Shown: piece after piece, positions 7,208-15,382 of the stretch | Layout: every line of letters begins with the position of its first letter | Numbering within the stretch: the first letter of the stretch is position 1 | DNA from: Prevotellaceae bacterium | GTDB lineage: Bacteria; Bacteroidota; Bacteroidia; Bacteroidales; Bacteroidaceae | DNA: 21,743 bases | NCBI GenBank assembly: GCA_030536165.1 | Contig: JAUNQM010000008.1 | Coordinates: 1 to 21,743, forward strand | Direction: 5' to 3' | Program-made: the position numbers and the translations under genes | Notes under the pieces: generated by a model | Databases searched by the model: none | The model's input: the letters and a program-made list of their open reading frames with translations, nothing else | What the model was told of the DNA's origin: nothing

Positions 7208-9739
7208 ATGAAAAAAACTTATACTTACGACGAAGCTTATGCCGCTACATTAAAATACTTCAACGGCGACGAGTTGGCTGCAAGCGTCTGGGTGCACAAA
7301 TATGCCATGAAGGATAGTTTCGGAGACATCTTCGAACTCTCTCCTGACGACATGCACCGCAGAATTGCAAACGAAGTAGCACGCATCGAGAAGAAATACA
7401 AGAACCCGATGTCGGCTGATGAAGTATTCCAACTGCTCGACCACTTCCGCTATATCGTACCTGCAGGAAGCCCAATGACAGGCATAGGCAATGACAACCA
7501 AGTGGCATCGCTGAGCAACTGTTTCGTTATCGGTATCGACGGCGAAGCTGACTCATACGGTGCAATCATGCTGCTCGACGAAGAGCAGGTACAGCTCATG
7601 AAACGTCGCGGCGGCGTAGGTCACGATCTCTCACAGGTGCGTCCTGCTGGCTCACCAGTGAAGAACTCCGCCCTGACATCTACCGGTCTCGTTCCTTTCA
7701 TGGAGCGTTATTCCAACAGTACGCGCGAAGTTGCACAAGACGGACGTCGAGGTGCACTCATGCTTTCCGTTGGAATAAAGCATCCTGACAGCGAGAATTT
7801 CATCGACGCAAAGATGACCGAAGGCAAAATTACAGGCGCGAATGTGTCTGTAAAGATTGACGATGAGTTCATGGAATGTGCTATGAATGGCACGCCATAC
7901 ACTCAGTGCTTCCCTATCGACAGCAAGAATCCTATCTACAAGAAAGAAATCGACGCAAGTGCTTTGTGGAAAAAAATTGTCCACAATGCATGGAAGAGCG
8001 CAGAGCCAGGTGTTCTGTTCTGGGACACAATCATACGCGAAAGCATACCTGACTGCTATGCAGACCTCGGCTTCAAGACTGTCTCTACCAACCCATGCGG
8101 CGAAATTCCTCTCTGCCCTTACGACTCATGCCGTCTGCTTTCAATCAACCTCTATTCATACGTGAAGAATCCTTTCACAGACAAGGCAGAGTTCGACTAT
8201 GAACTCTTCAAGACTCACGTAGCAAAGGCACAGAGAATCATGGACGACATCATCGACCTCGAACTTGAAAAGATTGAGGCCATCAAGGAAAAGGTGACAA
8301 CAGACCCTGAAAGCGACGAGGTTAAACAGCGCGAGCGCCATCTGTGGGAAAAGATTTACGAAAAGAGCGGAAAGGGACGTCGTACAGGTGTCGGCATCAC
8401 TGCCGAAGGCGACATGCTCGCTGCTATGGGACTGAAATACGGCACACAGGAAGCTACCGACTTCTCTGTTAACATACATCGCACGCTTGCTCTCGCTGCA
8501 TACGGTTCGTCCGTACAGATGGCAAAAGAGCGCGGTGCCTTCTCTGTCTATGATGCAAAGCGCGAAGAAAACAATCCATTCGTGCTGCGTATCAAAGAGG
8601 CAAATCCAGAGCTTTATGCAGACATGGCAAAGTATGGTCGTCGCAATATCGCATGCCTCACCATCGCACCTACAGGCACAACATCGCTCATGACTCAGAC
8701 CACAAGCGGTATCGAGCCTGTCTTCATGCCAGTCTATAAGCGCAGAAGAAAGATAAACCCTAACGATGCCAACGCACACACAGACTATATAGATGAAGTA
8801 GGCGATCACTTCGAGGAGTACATCGTCTATCATCCTAAGTTCCTTGAGTGGATGCGCGTGAACAACATCGACACCACAAAGAACTACTCACAGGATGAGA
8901 TTGACGCCCTCGTAAGCAAGTCTCCTTATAGCGGTGCAACGGCAAACGACGTTGACTGGCTGATGAAGGTAAACATGCAAGGAGCAATACAGAAGTGGGT
9001 TGACCACTCTATCAGCGTGACCATAAACCTCCCAGCAGACGTTGACGAAGAACTGGTGAACAAGCTCTACATCGAAGCATGGAAATGCGGTTGCAAGGGC
9101 TGCACTGTCTATCGTGACGGATGTCGTTCAGGCGTACTCATTAAGACAAGCAAGGAAGACAAGGAACCAGTGCCTTGCAAGCAGCCAGAAGTAACAGAAG
9201 TTAGACCAAAGGTGCTCGACTGCGACGTTGTTCGCTTCCATAATAACAAGGAAAAATGGGTGGCATTCGTAGGTCTCTTAGACGGTTATCCTTACGAAAT
9301 CTTCACCGGACTTCAAGACGATGAAGAGGGAATCGCACTGCCTAAGTCTGTCATCAGCGGCAAGATAATCCGCGCCGTGAATGAAGACGGAACACATCGC
9401 TACGACTTCCAGTTTGAAAACAAACGTGGCTACAAGACCACCGTCGAGGGACTCAGCGAGAAGTTTAATCCTGAGTATTGGAACTATGCAAAGCTAATCT
9501 CAGGCGTGCTGCGCTATCGTATGCCAATGGAGAACGTCATCAAGCTCGTAGGTTCTCTCTCACTTGCTTCTGAGAGCATCAACACATGGAAAAACGGTGT
9601 TGAACGCGCACTGAAGAAATACGTCGTAGATGGCACCGAGGCAAAGGGAAAGAAATGCCCAGTCTGCGGACATGAGGCGCTCGTATATCAAGAAGGATGT
9701 CTCATCTGTAAAAACTGTGGAGCTTCACGATGCGGATAG
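7208..9739 (+). CDS. nrdJ: Adenosylcobalamin-dependent (class II) ribonucleotide reductase
   Basis: 843 residues. It reduces ribonucleotides to deoxyribonucleotides using a B12-derived radical and needs no oxygen. Redox Cys105 lies in SLSNCFVIG. The radical-site motif N-P-C-G-E is at 295-299 (Cys297, Glu299). APTGTTSLM matches the family phosphate-binding loop. The C-terminal part has CGCKGCTVYRDGCRSG, a TSCPD-like region (about 675-800), and a zinc-ribbon tail with paired cysteines (CPVCG, CKNCG, SRCG), as in TSCPD-type NrdJ. It begins 39 bases after queA, a gap too small for a cobalamin riboswitch, and none was seen. Its last codons overlap the folB start by 10 bases. No class I or III reductase is in the window, so whether this is the main enzyme is unknown. 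Confidence 0.95.
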   Translation: MKKTYTYDEAYAATLKYFNGDELAASVWVHKYAMKDSFGDIFELSPDDMHRRIANEVARIEKKYKNPMSADEVFQLLDHFRYIVPAGSPMTGIGNDNQVASLSNCFVIGIDGEADSYGAIMLLDEEQVQLMKRRGGVGHDLSQVRPAGSPVKNSALTSTGLVPFMERYSNSTREVAQDGRRGALMLSVGIKHPDSENFIDAKMTEGKITGANVSVKIDDEFMECAMNGTPYTQCFPIDSKNPIYKKEIDASALWKKIVHNAWKSAEPGVLFWDTIIRESIPDCYADLGFKTVSTNPCGEIPLCPYDSCRLLSINLYSYVKNPFTDKAEFDYELFKTHVAKAQRIMDDIIDLELEKIEAIKEKVTTDPESDEVKQRERHLWEKIYEKSGKGRRTGVGITAEGDMLAAMGLKYGTQEATDFSVNIHRTLALAAYGSSVQMAKERGAFSVYDAKREENNPFVLRIKEANPELYADMAKYGRRNIACLTIAPTGTTSLMTQTTSGIEPVFMPVYKRRRKINPNDANAHTDYIDEVGDHFEEYIVYHPKFLEWMRVNNIDTTKNYSQDEIDALVSKSPYSGATANDVDWLMKVNMQGAIQKWVDHSISVTINLPADVDEELVNKLYIEAWKCGCKGCTVYRDGCRSGVLIKTSKEDKEPVPCKQPEVTEVRPKVLDCDVVRFHNNKEKWVAFVGLLDGYPYEIFTGLQDDEEGIALPKSVISGKIIRAVNEDGTHRYDFQFENKRGYKTTVEGLSEKFNPEYWNYAKLISGVLRYRMPMENVIKLVGSLSLASESINTWKNGVERALKKYVVDGTEAKGKKCPVCGHEALVYQEGCLICKNCGASRCG

Positions 9740-10113
9740 AACAAGCCGAAATATCACTCAACGACATAAAAGTCTATGCTTACCACGGAGTGCTTCCTCA
9801 AGAACGCCTCCGTGGTGCGTTTTATCTCGTCAGCCTGCACTGCCAAATCAGTAGCCCCGACGAGGTCATAAACTGTGTTTCTGCGTCCGACAATGTCGCC
9901 GACACCATCAACTATGCCGACCTTTGCAGCATCGTAAACGAAGAAATGGCACAACCGTCGAACCTTATCGAGACCGTTACATCACGCATCGGGCGGCGCA
10001 TAATAAAGGCGTACGCAGCCATCGCCCGACTGCAAGTAACCGTGAAGAAACTCACCCCGCCAGTCGATGCCGACTGCGCCAATGCAGCAGTTACGCTCAC
10101 CTTTGTTCAATGA
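9730..10113 (+). CDS. folB: Dihydroneopterin aldolase FolB
   Basis: 127 residues, normal length. FolB cleaves 7,8-dihydroneopterin to 6-hydroxymethyl-dihydropterin in folate synthesis. Conserved points are YHGVLPQER at 18-26 (Glu25), DTINYADL with Tyr62, SNLIETV with Glu81, and VKKLTPPV with Lys106/Lys107. The ATG lies inside the last codons of nrdJ in another frame, a 10-base overlap that suggests translational coupling of folate and deoxynucleotide synthesis. The two pathways meet at thymidylate synthesis, which may explain the pairing (inference). Confidence 0.92.
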   Translation: MRIEQAEISLNDIKVYAYHGVLPQERLRGAFYLVSLHCQISSPDEVINCVSASDNVADTINYADLCSIVNEEMAQPSNLIETVTSRIGRRIIKAYAAIARLQVTVKKLTPPVDADCANAAVTLTFVQ

Positions 10114-10122
10114 TTCTCGAAT

Positions 10123-10144
10123 AGTTGCGATAGCAACTTTTGCT
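10123..10144 (+). terminator. Possible weak terminator after folB
   Basis: AGTTGC, a GATA loop, and GCAACT are followed by TTTGCT, 9 bases after the folB stop. The stem is only 6 bp and the T run short, so termination would be inefficient. Confidence 0.45.
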
Positions 10145-10187
10145 ACCAATTTCATCCATCACAAAACATCCTCACACATACCTATTA

Positions 10188-10210
10188 CCTCTATAGTATA
10201 ACTATAGAGG
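10188..10210. other. Perfect 10-bp hairpin with 3-base loop
   Basis: CCTCTATAGT, ATA, ACTATAGAGG. There is no T run after it on either strand, so it is more likely a dyad site or transcript-end structure than a standard terminator. It lies just before palindrome array B. Confidence 0.6.
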
Positions 10211-10220
10211 CTATATGTCA

Positions 10221-10359
10221 TATTACCGAGGTCTTCACACCTGAGGTGTAAAGCCTTTCACACCTAAGGTGTCACACCCCCTAACACCTGAGGTGTGATA
10301 CCCCCTCACACCTCAGGTGTGACGCGCAAAACACCTAAGGTGTGAAAGGCTGAAATATA
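10221..10359. repeat. Palindrome array B: five 13-bp units at 23/24/24/23 bp
   Basis: All five units are perfect ACACCTNAGGTGT: 10237-10249 (centre G), 10260-10272 (A), 10284-10296 (G), 10308-10320 (C) and 10331-10343 (A). Spacers are 10, 11, 11 and 10 bases. The right end GAAAGGCTGAAATATAC matches the end sequence of arrays A and C in inverted form; the left end is more diverged. This is the best preserved copy and has an odd number of units, with the middle unit on the symmetry axis. It lies between folB and the amidase promoter, in a 491-bp gap with no convincing gene. Confidence 0.9.
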
Positions 10360-10540
10360 CATCAAGCTTTATAACGGTCTTCGATATAAGCTCTCTTACA
10401 CCCACAATAACCTAAAACACAGGCAAATAAAGCTATTGACAAATATTTAGTCCTCCACCTAAATACTATAATTACCAACAAAGCCGATTTATGACGGTGT
10501 TGCTTGCCGATGGCGCAAAAACTCAAGAAACCTTAAAATA

Positions 10541-10573
10541 TTTGGATTTTTGGAAAAATTTGAGTAATTTTGC
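10541..10573 (+). promoter_or_regulatory. Bacteroidetes-type promoter of the amidase gene
   Basis: TTTG at 10541-10544 and TAATTTTGC at 10565-10573, 20 bases apart. It lies inside the open frame that begins at 10491, which shows the true start is the ATG at 10605. Confidence 0.8.
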
Positions 10574-10604
10574 ACATTGCATATCGTGCGTAAAACGAAA
10601 TAAC

Positions 10605-11801
10605 ATGAAAAAAATCATTCTTACATACTTGCTACTACTTTCAACCCTGTCAATCTTTGCCGACGGACAGTTCACACTGGTCATCGACGCAGGTCACGGT
10701 GGTCACGATCCAGGCGCAATTGGAAGCAGTTCAAAGGAAAAAGACATTAACCTCAACGTGGCTCTGGCTTTCGGACACTTAGTTGAGCGCAACTGCAAAG
10801 GGGTTAAAGTGGTTTACACACGCAAGACTGATGAGTTTATCGAACTCAACGAGCGCGCCAACATTGCAAATCGCAACAAGGCAAACCTCTTTATTTCAAT
10901 CCACACCAACGCAGTAGCAAAGGGAAATATAGTACGCGGATTCGAGACATACACCCTCGGTATGCACCGTGCAAGCGAGAATCTCGACGTGGCAAAACGT
11001 GAGAACTCGGTTATTACTTACGAAAAGAATTATCGTCAGAAGTACGAAGGTTTCAATCCTAATTCAGCCGAAAGCTATATCATGTTTGAGTTTATGCAGG
11101 ACAAGAACATGGCGCAAAGCGTTGAGCTGGCAAAGGAAATTCAAAGCTGCACGTGCAATTCAGCAGGACGTGTTGACAAAGGTGTGCATCAGGCAGGCTT
11201 CCTCGTGCTGCGTAAGACATCGATGCCAAGCTGCCTCATTGAGTTAGGTTTCATCTCCACACCTGATGAAGAGGCTTACCTTAACTCTGAGGAAGGCATA
11301 AACAAACTTGCACGAGGTATCTTCAATGCGTTTGTGAAGTATCGCAACAAGTACGACAAGAACATTGTGGTGCCTTACCAGATGCCAGAGGCGACACTTC
11401 CAAGTTATACTACGCCAACAACTCAGACCAAAGAGGATGTGAAGGCTGATCCTGTTCAAAAGCAACAGCCAGAGGTACAGAAGCCTGTTACGACTACTGC
11501 ATCAAAAAGCCTCGAAACTATCTACTCAGGACGTTCAGGCATATTCTACCGCGTGCAGTTGTTTGCCACAAAGCGCATGCTCCGACCTGGTTCGACCCAG
11601 TTCATGGGCGAAGACGACATAGATTACTATCAGGAAAACGACATGTTCAAATACACAATCGGCGACACCGACAACTACAACGAAGCAACGTCGCTCTGCA
11701 AGAAGATGAAGTCGAAGTTCCCTGAGGCATACATCATAGCCATAAAGAACGGCAAAAAACTGCCATTGGCCGACGCACTGAAAGAGGCTAAAGGAAAATA
11801 A
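10605..11801 (+). CDS. Secreted N-acetylmuramoyl-L-alanine amidase (Amidase_3/AmiC type) with SPOR-like C-terminus
   Basis: 398 residues. It starts with a signal peptide (MKKIILTYLLLLSTLSIFA) and an Amidase_3 domain at about 23-247. Zinc ligands are His31 (DAGHGGHDPGA), Glu83 (LNERANIANR) and His100 (SIHTNA). Catalytic Glu213 is in CLIELGFIS. It cuts the bond between MurNAc and the stem peptide during daughter-cell separation. A Pro/Thr/Gln-rich linker (about 255-300) leads to a C-terminal region (about 313-385: FYRVQLFA...YIIAIKNGKKL) that resembles SPOR domains, which bind denuded septal glycan. The frame is open from 10491, but the promoter and signal peptide fix the start at 10605. The mlaD-like gene follows after 58 bases. 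Confidence 0.93.
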   Translation: MKKIILTYLLLLSTLSIFADGQFTLVIDAGHGGHDPGAIGSSSKEKDINLNVALAFGHLVERNCKGVKVVYTRKTDEFIELNERANIANRNKANLFISIHTNAVAKGNIVRGFETYTLGMHRASENLDVAKRENSVITYEKNYRQKYEGFNPNSAESYIMFEFMQDKNMAQSVELAKEIQSCTCNSAGRVDKGVHQAGFLVLRKTSMPSCLIELGFISTPDEEAYLNSEEGINKLARGIFNAFVKYRNKYDKNIVVPYQMPEATLPSYTTPTTQTKEDVKADPVQKQQPEVQKPVTTTASKSLETIYSGRSGIFYRVQLFATKRMLRPGSTQFMGEDDIDYYQENDMFKYTIGDTDNYNEATSLCKKMKSKFPEAYIIAIKNGKKLPLADALKEAKGK

Positions 11802-11859
11802 AAGATTGTCTTGCACTCTTAGAATATTTCATTCCGCACACAATAACAAATTAAGAATA

Positions 11860-12795
11860 ATGAAAAAGTTTTTCTCCAACGAAGTTAAGATTGCCATCAC
11901 AGCCATACTCGCACTTGTGCTGCTGTTCTTTGGATTGCGTTATCTCAAAGGATTAAGCCTTTTCGGCACAGACAAATGCTACTATGTGAGGACTAACAAT
12001 GTCAGCGGTCTCGCAACAGCCTGCCCAGTATATGCCAATGGTTTCAAGGTTGGCACTGTCCACGACATTATCTTCAACTACCAAAACGGCGACGAGATAA
12101 TCGTGGCACTCAACCTCGACCGCAAGTTCAATCTGCCTGAGGGTTCGTTTGCAGCAGTAGTCCCTTCATTGATGGGTGGTACAACCGTAGAGCTTACACT
12201 CGGGAAGTCAAAGAAAATCTGTCAGCCTGGCGATACAATCTTCGGCGGAGTAGATGGTGGAATACTTAGCAAAGCCGCAGACCTCATGCCGTCAATCCAA
12301 AGCATGATGCCAAAACTTGATTCCATTCTCGGACGCATCAACACACTACTTGGCGATACTGCAGTTGATATGACACTTGACAACGTGGAATACATCTCTG
12401 CACAATTGAGAACCACAACAAGTCAGCTGAACACAATGATGGCAACAATCAATCGCGACCTGCCAGGGCTGATGACCGACGCAAAGTCGTCGCTTAAGAA
12501 TGTCAGCAACATAACAACAAACGTAGATAAGATGACAAGCAACCTTGACCTTGAAAAAACAGTTGCCGACATCAATGCAACGCTTGCTAACGTGAAGACC
12601 GTGACCGACAAACTCAGCAGCGACAAGGGAACACTCGGAGCTTTCATGAACGATCGCTCGCTCTATAACAACCTCAACACATCGATGGAAAACCTTAACA
12701 CAACCATCAAGAGCGCCGATTCTCTCGTTACAGATTTGAAGGCTCATCCTAAGAGATACGTTCACTTCTCAATCTTCGGAAAAAAAGATAAGTAA
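11860..12795 (+). CDS. MlaD/MCE-family lipid transport substrate-binding protein
   Basis: 311 residues. One N-terminal membrane anchor (about 10-30, KIAITAILALVLLFFGLRYL) is followed by an MCE domain at about 38-115 (NNVSGLATACPVYANGFKVGTVHDI is its start), then a long alpha-helical tail (about 150-290) rich in Asn, Thr, Asp and Leu that looks like a coiled coil or tunnel-forming helix. MCE proteins carry phospholipids between the membranes together with an MlaEF-type ABC transporter; none is in this window. The chosen ATG gives the usual MKKFF...ITAI start; the open frame from 11806 adds 18 residues with no signal character. No promoter was seen in the 58-bp gap, so co-transcription with the amidase gene is likely. 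Confidence 0.88.
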   Translation: MKKFFSNEVKIAITAILALVLLFFGLRYLKGLSLFGTDKCYYVRTNNVSGLATACPVYANGFKVGTVHDIIFNYQNGDEIIVALNLDRKFNLPEGSFAAVVPSLMGGTTVELTLGKSKKICQPGDTIFGGVDGGILSKAADLMPSIQSMMPKLDSILGRINTLLGDTAVDMTLDNVEYISAQLRTTTSQLNTMMATINRDLPGLMTDAKSSLKNVSNITTNVDKMTSNLDLEKTVADINATLANVKTVTDKLSSDKGTLGAFMNDRSLYNNLNTSMENLNTTIKSADSLVTDLKAHPKRYVHFSIFGKKDK

Positions 12796-12871
12796 TTAGA
12801 CGTATTTGGTTTTTGTCTAAATAGCATCTTTCGTGCAAGAATAAAACCAAGAGCCGAAAGACTATTCATTT

Positions 12872-12916
12872 TTAGGCATTTGTGGAGGCAACAACATTCT
12901 TTCCACAAATGCCTAA
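12872..12916. other. Perfect 15-bp inverted repeat upstream of dnaA
   Basis: TTAGGCATTTGTGGA at 12872-12886 pairs exactly with TCCACAAATGCCTAA at 12902-12916 around a 15-base loop. It is preceded by a weaker 7-bp stem, TCTTTCG at 12827-12833 with CGAAAGA at 12855-12861. There is no T run after either arm, so it is not a textbook terminator. Both arms contain TTTGTGGA/TCCACAAA, which partly resembles a DnaA box (TTATCCACA). It may end the mlaD-like transcript or regulate dnaA. Confidence 0.6.
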
Positions 12917-13063
12917 GCACAACTAAAGAGGTTATATAATACTGATTTGCAAGACCTTTGAAAAATGCAAATGCTATTTACATTGCGATTTGCCTATTCT
13001 AAATATTAAAAGGCAAGATTCTAATAACTTAGCAAGTCAAAATAGATAAGAAGAAAAAAGTCG

Positions 13064-13096
13064 TTTGCACAAAAGCAAAAAAACTTATACCTTTGC
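13064..13096 (+). promoter_or_regulatory. Bacteroidetes-type promoter of dnaA
   Basis: TTTG at 13064-13067 and TACCTTTGC at 13088-13096, 20 bases apart. It predicts a leader of about 35 bases before the dnaA ATG. Confidence 0.85.
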
Positions 13097-13135
13097 AAAA
13101 CCTTTCGGCGAAAAAACTGAAACTATAAGCGAATA

Positions 13136-14524
13136 ATGAATATAAATGCAAAAGAATGTTGGACCAGTTGTCTTGATATCATCAAGAACAATGTAGATGA
13201 GAGCCAGTATGAAGCTTGGTTCTCTCATCTTGCATTTAGTTCTTTTGATACCTCGACAAAGACTCTTACCCTCGAAGCGCCGAGCCGTTTCGTGGTAGAG
13301 TACGTGGAAGAACATTACCTTAATATATTAAGCAAAATCATTATTCGCCAATTCGGACGAGGAACTCAACTGCAGTACAACTTCCCTTTTGATAATACGA
13401 ACACAGGGATGAGCACTGCATCAGCAAGTGCTCAACAACAGGATGCGCCAGCACCGCGCAAGGCAAACGAAGCTCCGACAATGGTCGAGGCTTTCACCGA
13501 GTTTAATTCACAACTCGACTTGACCCGCACGTTTGCAAACTTCATTTCCGGTGCCAGCAACAAACTTCCACGTGCCGTTGGTCTATCAATCGCCGAATGC
13601 AAAAGCCGCACACAGTTTAATCCTTTCTTTATCTACGGTCCGTCTGGATGTGGAAAGACCCATCTCGTCAATGCCATTGGAGTGATGATGAAGGAACTGC
13701 AACCAAAGAGCCGCGTGCTCTATGTCAGCGCACGTCTATTCCAAGTGCAGTTTACCGACGCTATACGCCGTAATACGTTCAACGACTTCATCACATTCTA
13801 CCAGACAATCGACGTCCTTATTATTGATGACGTACAGGAATGGACAACTGCACCAAAGACTCAGGAAGCCTTCTTCCACATCTTTAATCACCTTTTCCGC
13901 AACGGCAAGCGAATCATACTCGCGTGCGACCGTCCACCTGTTGACCTTCAAGGTATGAGCGACCGATTGCTCACACGATTGAAATGCGGACTCGTTGCCG
14001 AACTTGAACGCCCTGACCCACAACTCTGCAAAGACATCTTAAAGTTCAGAATCAAGCAAGACGGACTTAACATCTCTGCCGAAGTGGTTGACTACATCGC
14101 ATCAACAGCCAACGGAAGCGTGCGCGACCTTGAAGGAATCATAAACACACTCATTGCAAACTCTATCGTCTATGACAGCGACATCGACATTGTCATGGCG
14201 CAAAAAGCAATACGCGCAATAATCCGCACAGGTAAGCGCGAATACACTATAGACGACATACTGGCACGCGTTTGCGACTATTACCATGTGTCGGAAGAAG
14301 ATGTTGCCGGCAAGTCACGCAAACAAGACATTGTCAATGCGCGTCAGGTTGCAATGTATCTTGCTGACAAACACACAGGACTCTCACGTTCACACATCGG
14401 CCGACGAATAGCAAACCGCGACCACACGACAGTAATCCATAGCTGCGAGAAAGTTGCCGAAAGCATAAAGGCCAGCGCAGCATTTGCCTCAGCAATAAAG
14501 CAAATCGAGAATTACCTCGCATAG
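13136..14524 (+). CDS. dnaA: Chromosomal replication initiator DnaA
   Basis: 462 residues, normal length. The N-terminal domain (1-75, ECWTSCLDIIKNNVDESQYEAWF) binds partners. A Ser/Ala/Gln-rich linker lies at about 88-115. The AAA+ domain follows with Walker A GPSGCGKTH (168-176) and Walker B VLIIDDVQ (227-234). The C-terminal DNA-binding domain ends with RDHTTVIHSC (428-437), the DnaA signature. The residues just before it are IGRRIAN rather than the common FGG. DnaA opens the origin by binding DnaA boxes. No cluster of consensus boxes was seen in the flanks, so the origin is not assigned here. A promoter and a terminator flank the gene, so it is probably monocistronic. Confidence 0.97.
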   Translation: MNINAKECWTSCLDIIKNNVDESQYEAWFSHLAFSSFDTSTKTLTLEAPSRFVVEYVEEHYLNILSKIIIRQFGRGTQLQYNFPFDNTNTGMSTASASAQQQDAPAPRKANEAPTMVEAFTEFNSQLDLTRTFANFISGASNKLPRAVGLSIAECKSRTQFNPFFIYGPSGCGKTHLVNAIGVMMKELQPKSRVLYVSARLFQVQFTDAIRRNTFNDFITFYQTIDVLIIDDVQEWTTAPKTQEAFFHIFNHLFRNGKRIILACDRPPVDLQGMSDRLLTRLKCGLVAELERPDPQLCKDILKFRIKQDGLNISAEVVDYIASTANGSVRDLEGIINTLIANSIVYDSDIDIVMAQKAIRAIIRTGKREYTIDDILARVCDYYHVSEEDVAGKSRKQDIVNARQVAMYLADKHTGLSRSHIGRRIANRDHTTVIHSCEKVAESIKASAAFASAIKQIENYLA

Positions 14525-14543
14525 CAAAACACATCTTTATATT

Positions 14544-14580
14544 AGGGTTCTGCATCAATAACATTGCAGAACCTTTTTAT
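14544..14580 (+). terminator. Intrinsic terminator of dnaA
   Basis: GGTTCTGCA at 14546-14554 pairs with TGCAGAACC at 14565-14573, followed by TTTTTATTTAATTTTT. It begins about 20 bases after the dnaA stop. Confidence 0.9.
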
Positions 14581-14625
14581 TTAATTTTTCAGTTAACGTT
14601 CCCCAAAGATAGGCTACATCAAAAA

Positions 14626-14688
14626 TAATAAAAATAAAAAATTTGCATTTTTTATTTTGTTTTGTGTTCTATTTGCACTATCTTTGCA
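14626..14688 (+). promoter_or_regulatory. Promoter of the uracil-DNA glycosylase-family gene; twin of 21588-21649
   Basis: TTTG at 14656-14659 and TATCTTTGC at 14679-14687 are 19 bases apart. The -7 element ends only about 8 bases before the ATG at 14695, so the leader would be about 0-4 bases. The whole segment is nearly the same as the promoter region of the last gene in the window: the first 16 bases (TAATAAAAATAAAAAA) are identical, and the last 40 differ at 6 positions. Confidence 0.85.
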
Positions 14689-14694
14689 AACGAA

Positions 14695-15318
14695 ATGGGT
14701 TCAAAACGCATCATTATTAAGAACATAAACGACTTTGTTGATTATCTGGCAGAGATGAGAACTCCCGACGAGAGTAGCACAAACATCTATGCCGGCAAGT
14801 CTGACGATGCCAAAATCCGACGCAAGAACCTCCTACTCTATCTGAAAAAGATGGAGGCACTCAACCCAACACACATCTTTATAGGCGAAGCACCTGGCTT
14901 CCACGGATGCGGAAAAACTGGCATTCCGTTTACTGACGAATTTGCAATTGCAACAGAAGACTTCTTCGCCAATGAAGAATTCCGCAACCTCGGACTCGAG
15001 AAAGAACGCTCGGCTGCTATCATCTGGACAGCCATCAAGGGCAAAAAAGAAATGCCTTTCCTCTGGAACATATACCCATTCCACCCGCATAATGAGTCGT
15101 TGCAGTCAAACAGGACTCCGTCTGCCAAAGAGATACAAATGGGAAAGGACATACTCATGGAACTTCTCTATTTGTTTAAGTTTGAGAACTTCCATTGCAT
15201 AGGCAAGTCGTCATACAACGCACTCAAAGATATTATTCCTGATGCAGAATACATCCGCCATCCATCTCATGGCGGTATGAAAGAGTGTATGGCGAAAATC
15301 GACGAGGTTCTTGAATAG
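14695..15318 (+). CDS. Uracil-DNA glycosylase superfamily protein
   Basis: 207 residues. UDG-fold features are IFIGEAPGFHGCGKTGIPFTDE (61-82), matching the GEAPG..TGIPF active-site motif, WNIYPFHPH (124-132) and the C-terminal IRHPSHGG (187-194), which corresponds to the HPS motif that inserts into DNA. Members remove uracil from DNA in base excision repair, but this subgroup differs from the classical Ung proteins and substrate range cannot be assigned. There is no iron-sulfur cysteine set as in family 4/5 enzymes. The frame is open from 14662, but the promoter covers that extension, so ATG 14695 is the start. Confidence 0.85.
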   Translation: MGSKRIIIKNINDFVDYLAEMRTPDESSTNIYAGKSDDAKIRRKNLLLYLKKMEALNPTHIFIGEAPGFHGCGKTGIPFTDEFAIATEDFFANEEFRNLGLEKERSAAIIWTAIKGKKEMPFLWNIYPFHPHNESLQSNRTPSAKEIQMGKDILMELLYLFKFENFHCIGKSSYNALKDIIPDAEYIRHPSHGGMKECMAKIDEVLE

Positions 15319-15382
15319 ATGCAATCCTCTTTTATGACGAAGATGATTCTGCAAACATAACCTATAACTACTAAAAACAACT

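Noticed and set aside
8156..8833. Minus-strand 225-residue ORF opposite nrdJ
   Set aside because: Antisense shadow of a clearly conserved gene; composition is not protein-like.
10237..10343. Resemblance of TCACACCTNAGGTGTGA to the eukaryotic Brachyury (T-box) palindromic site
   Set aside because: The similarity is striking, but T-box factors do not occur in bacteria and the centre here has one extra base. Treated as coincidence.
10491..10604. Longer amidase frame starting at 10491
   Set aside because: It spans the promoter at 10541-10573 and would bury the signal peptide.
12796..13135. Replication origin next to dnaA
   Set aside because: No cluster of DnaA boxes and no clear AT-rich unwinding repeats; one partial box-like sequence is not enough.
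14601..14611. Minus-strand promoter from CCCCAAAGATA before the glycosylase gene
   Set aside because: It reads TATCTTTGG on the minus strand but has no TTTG at the right distance and would run into the dnaA terminator.
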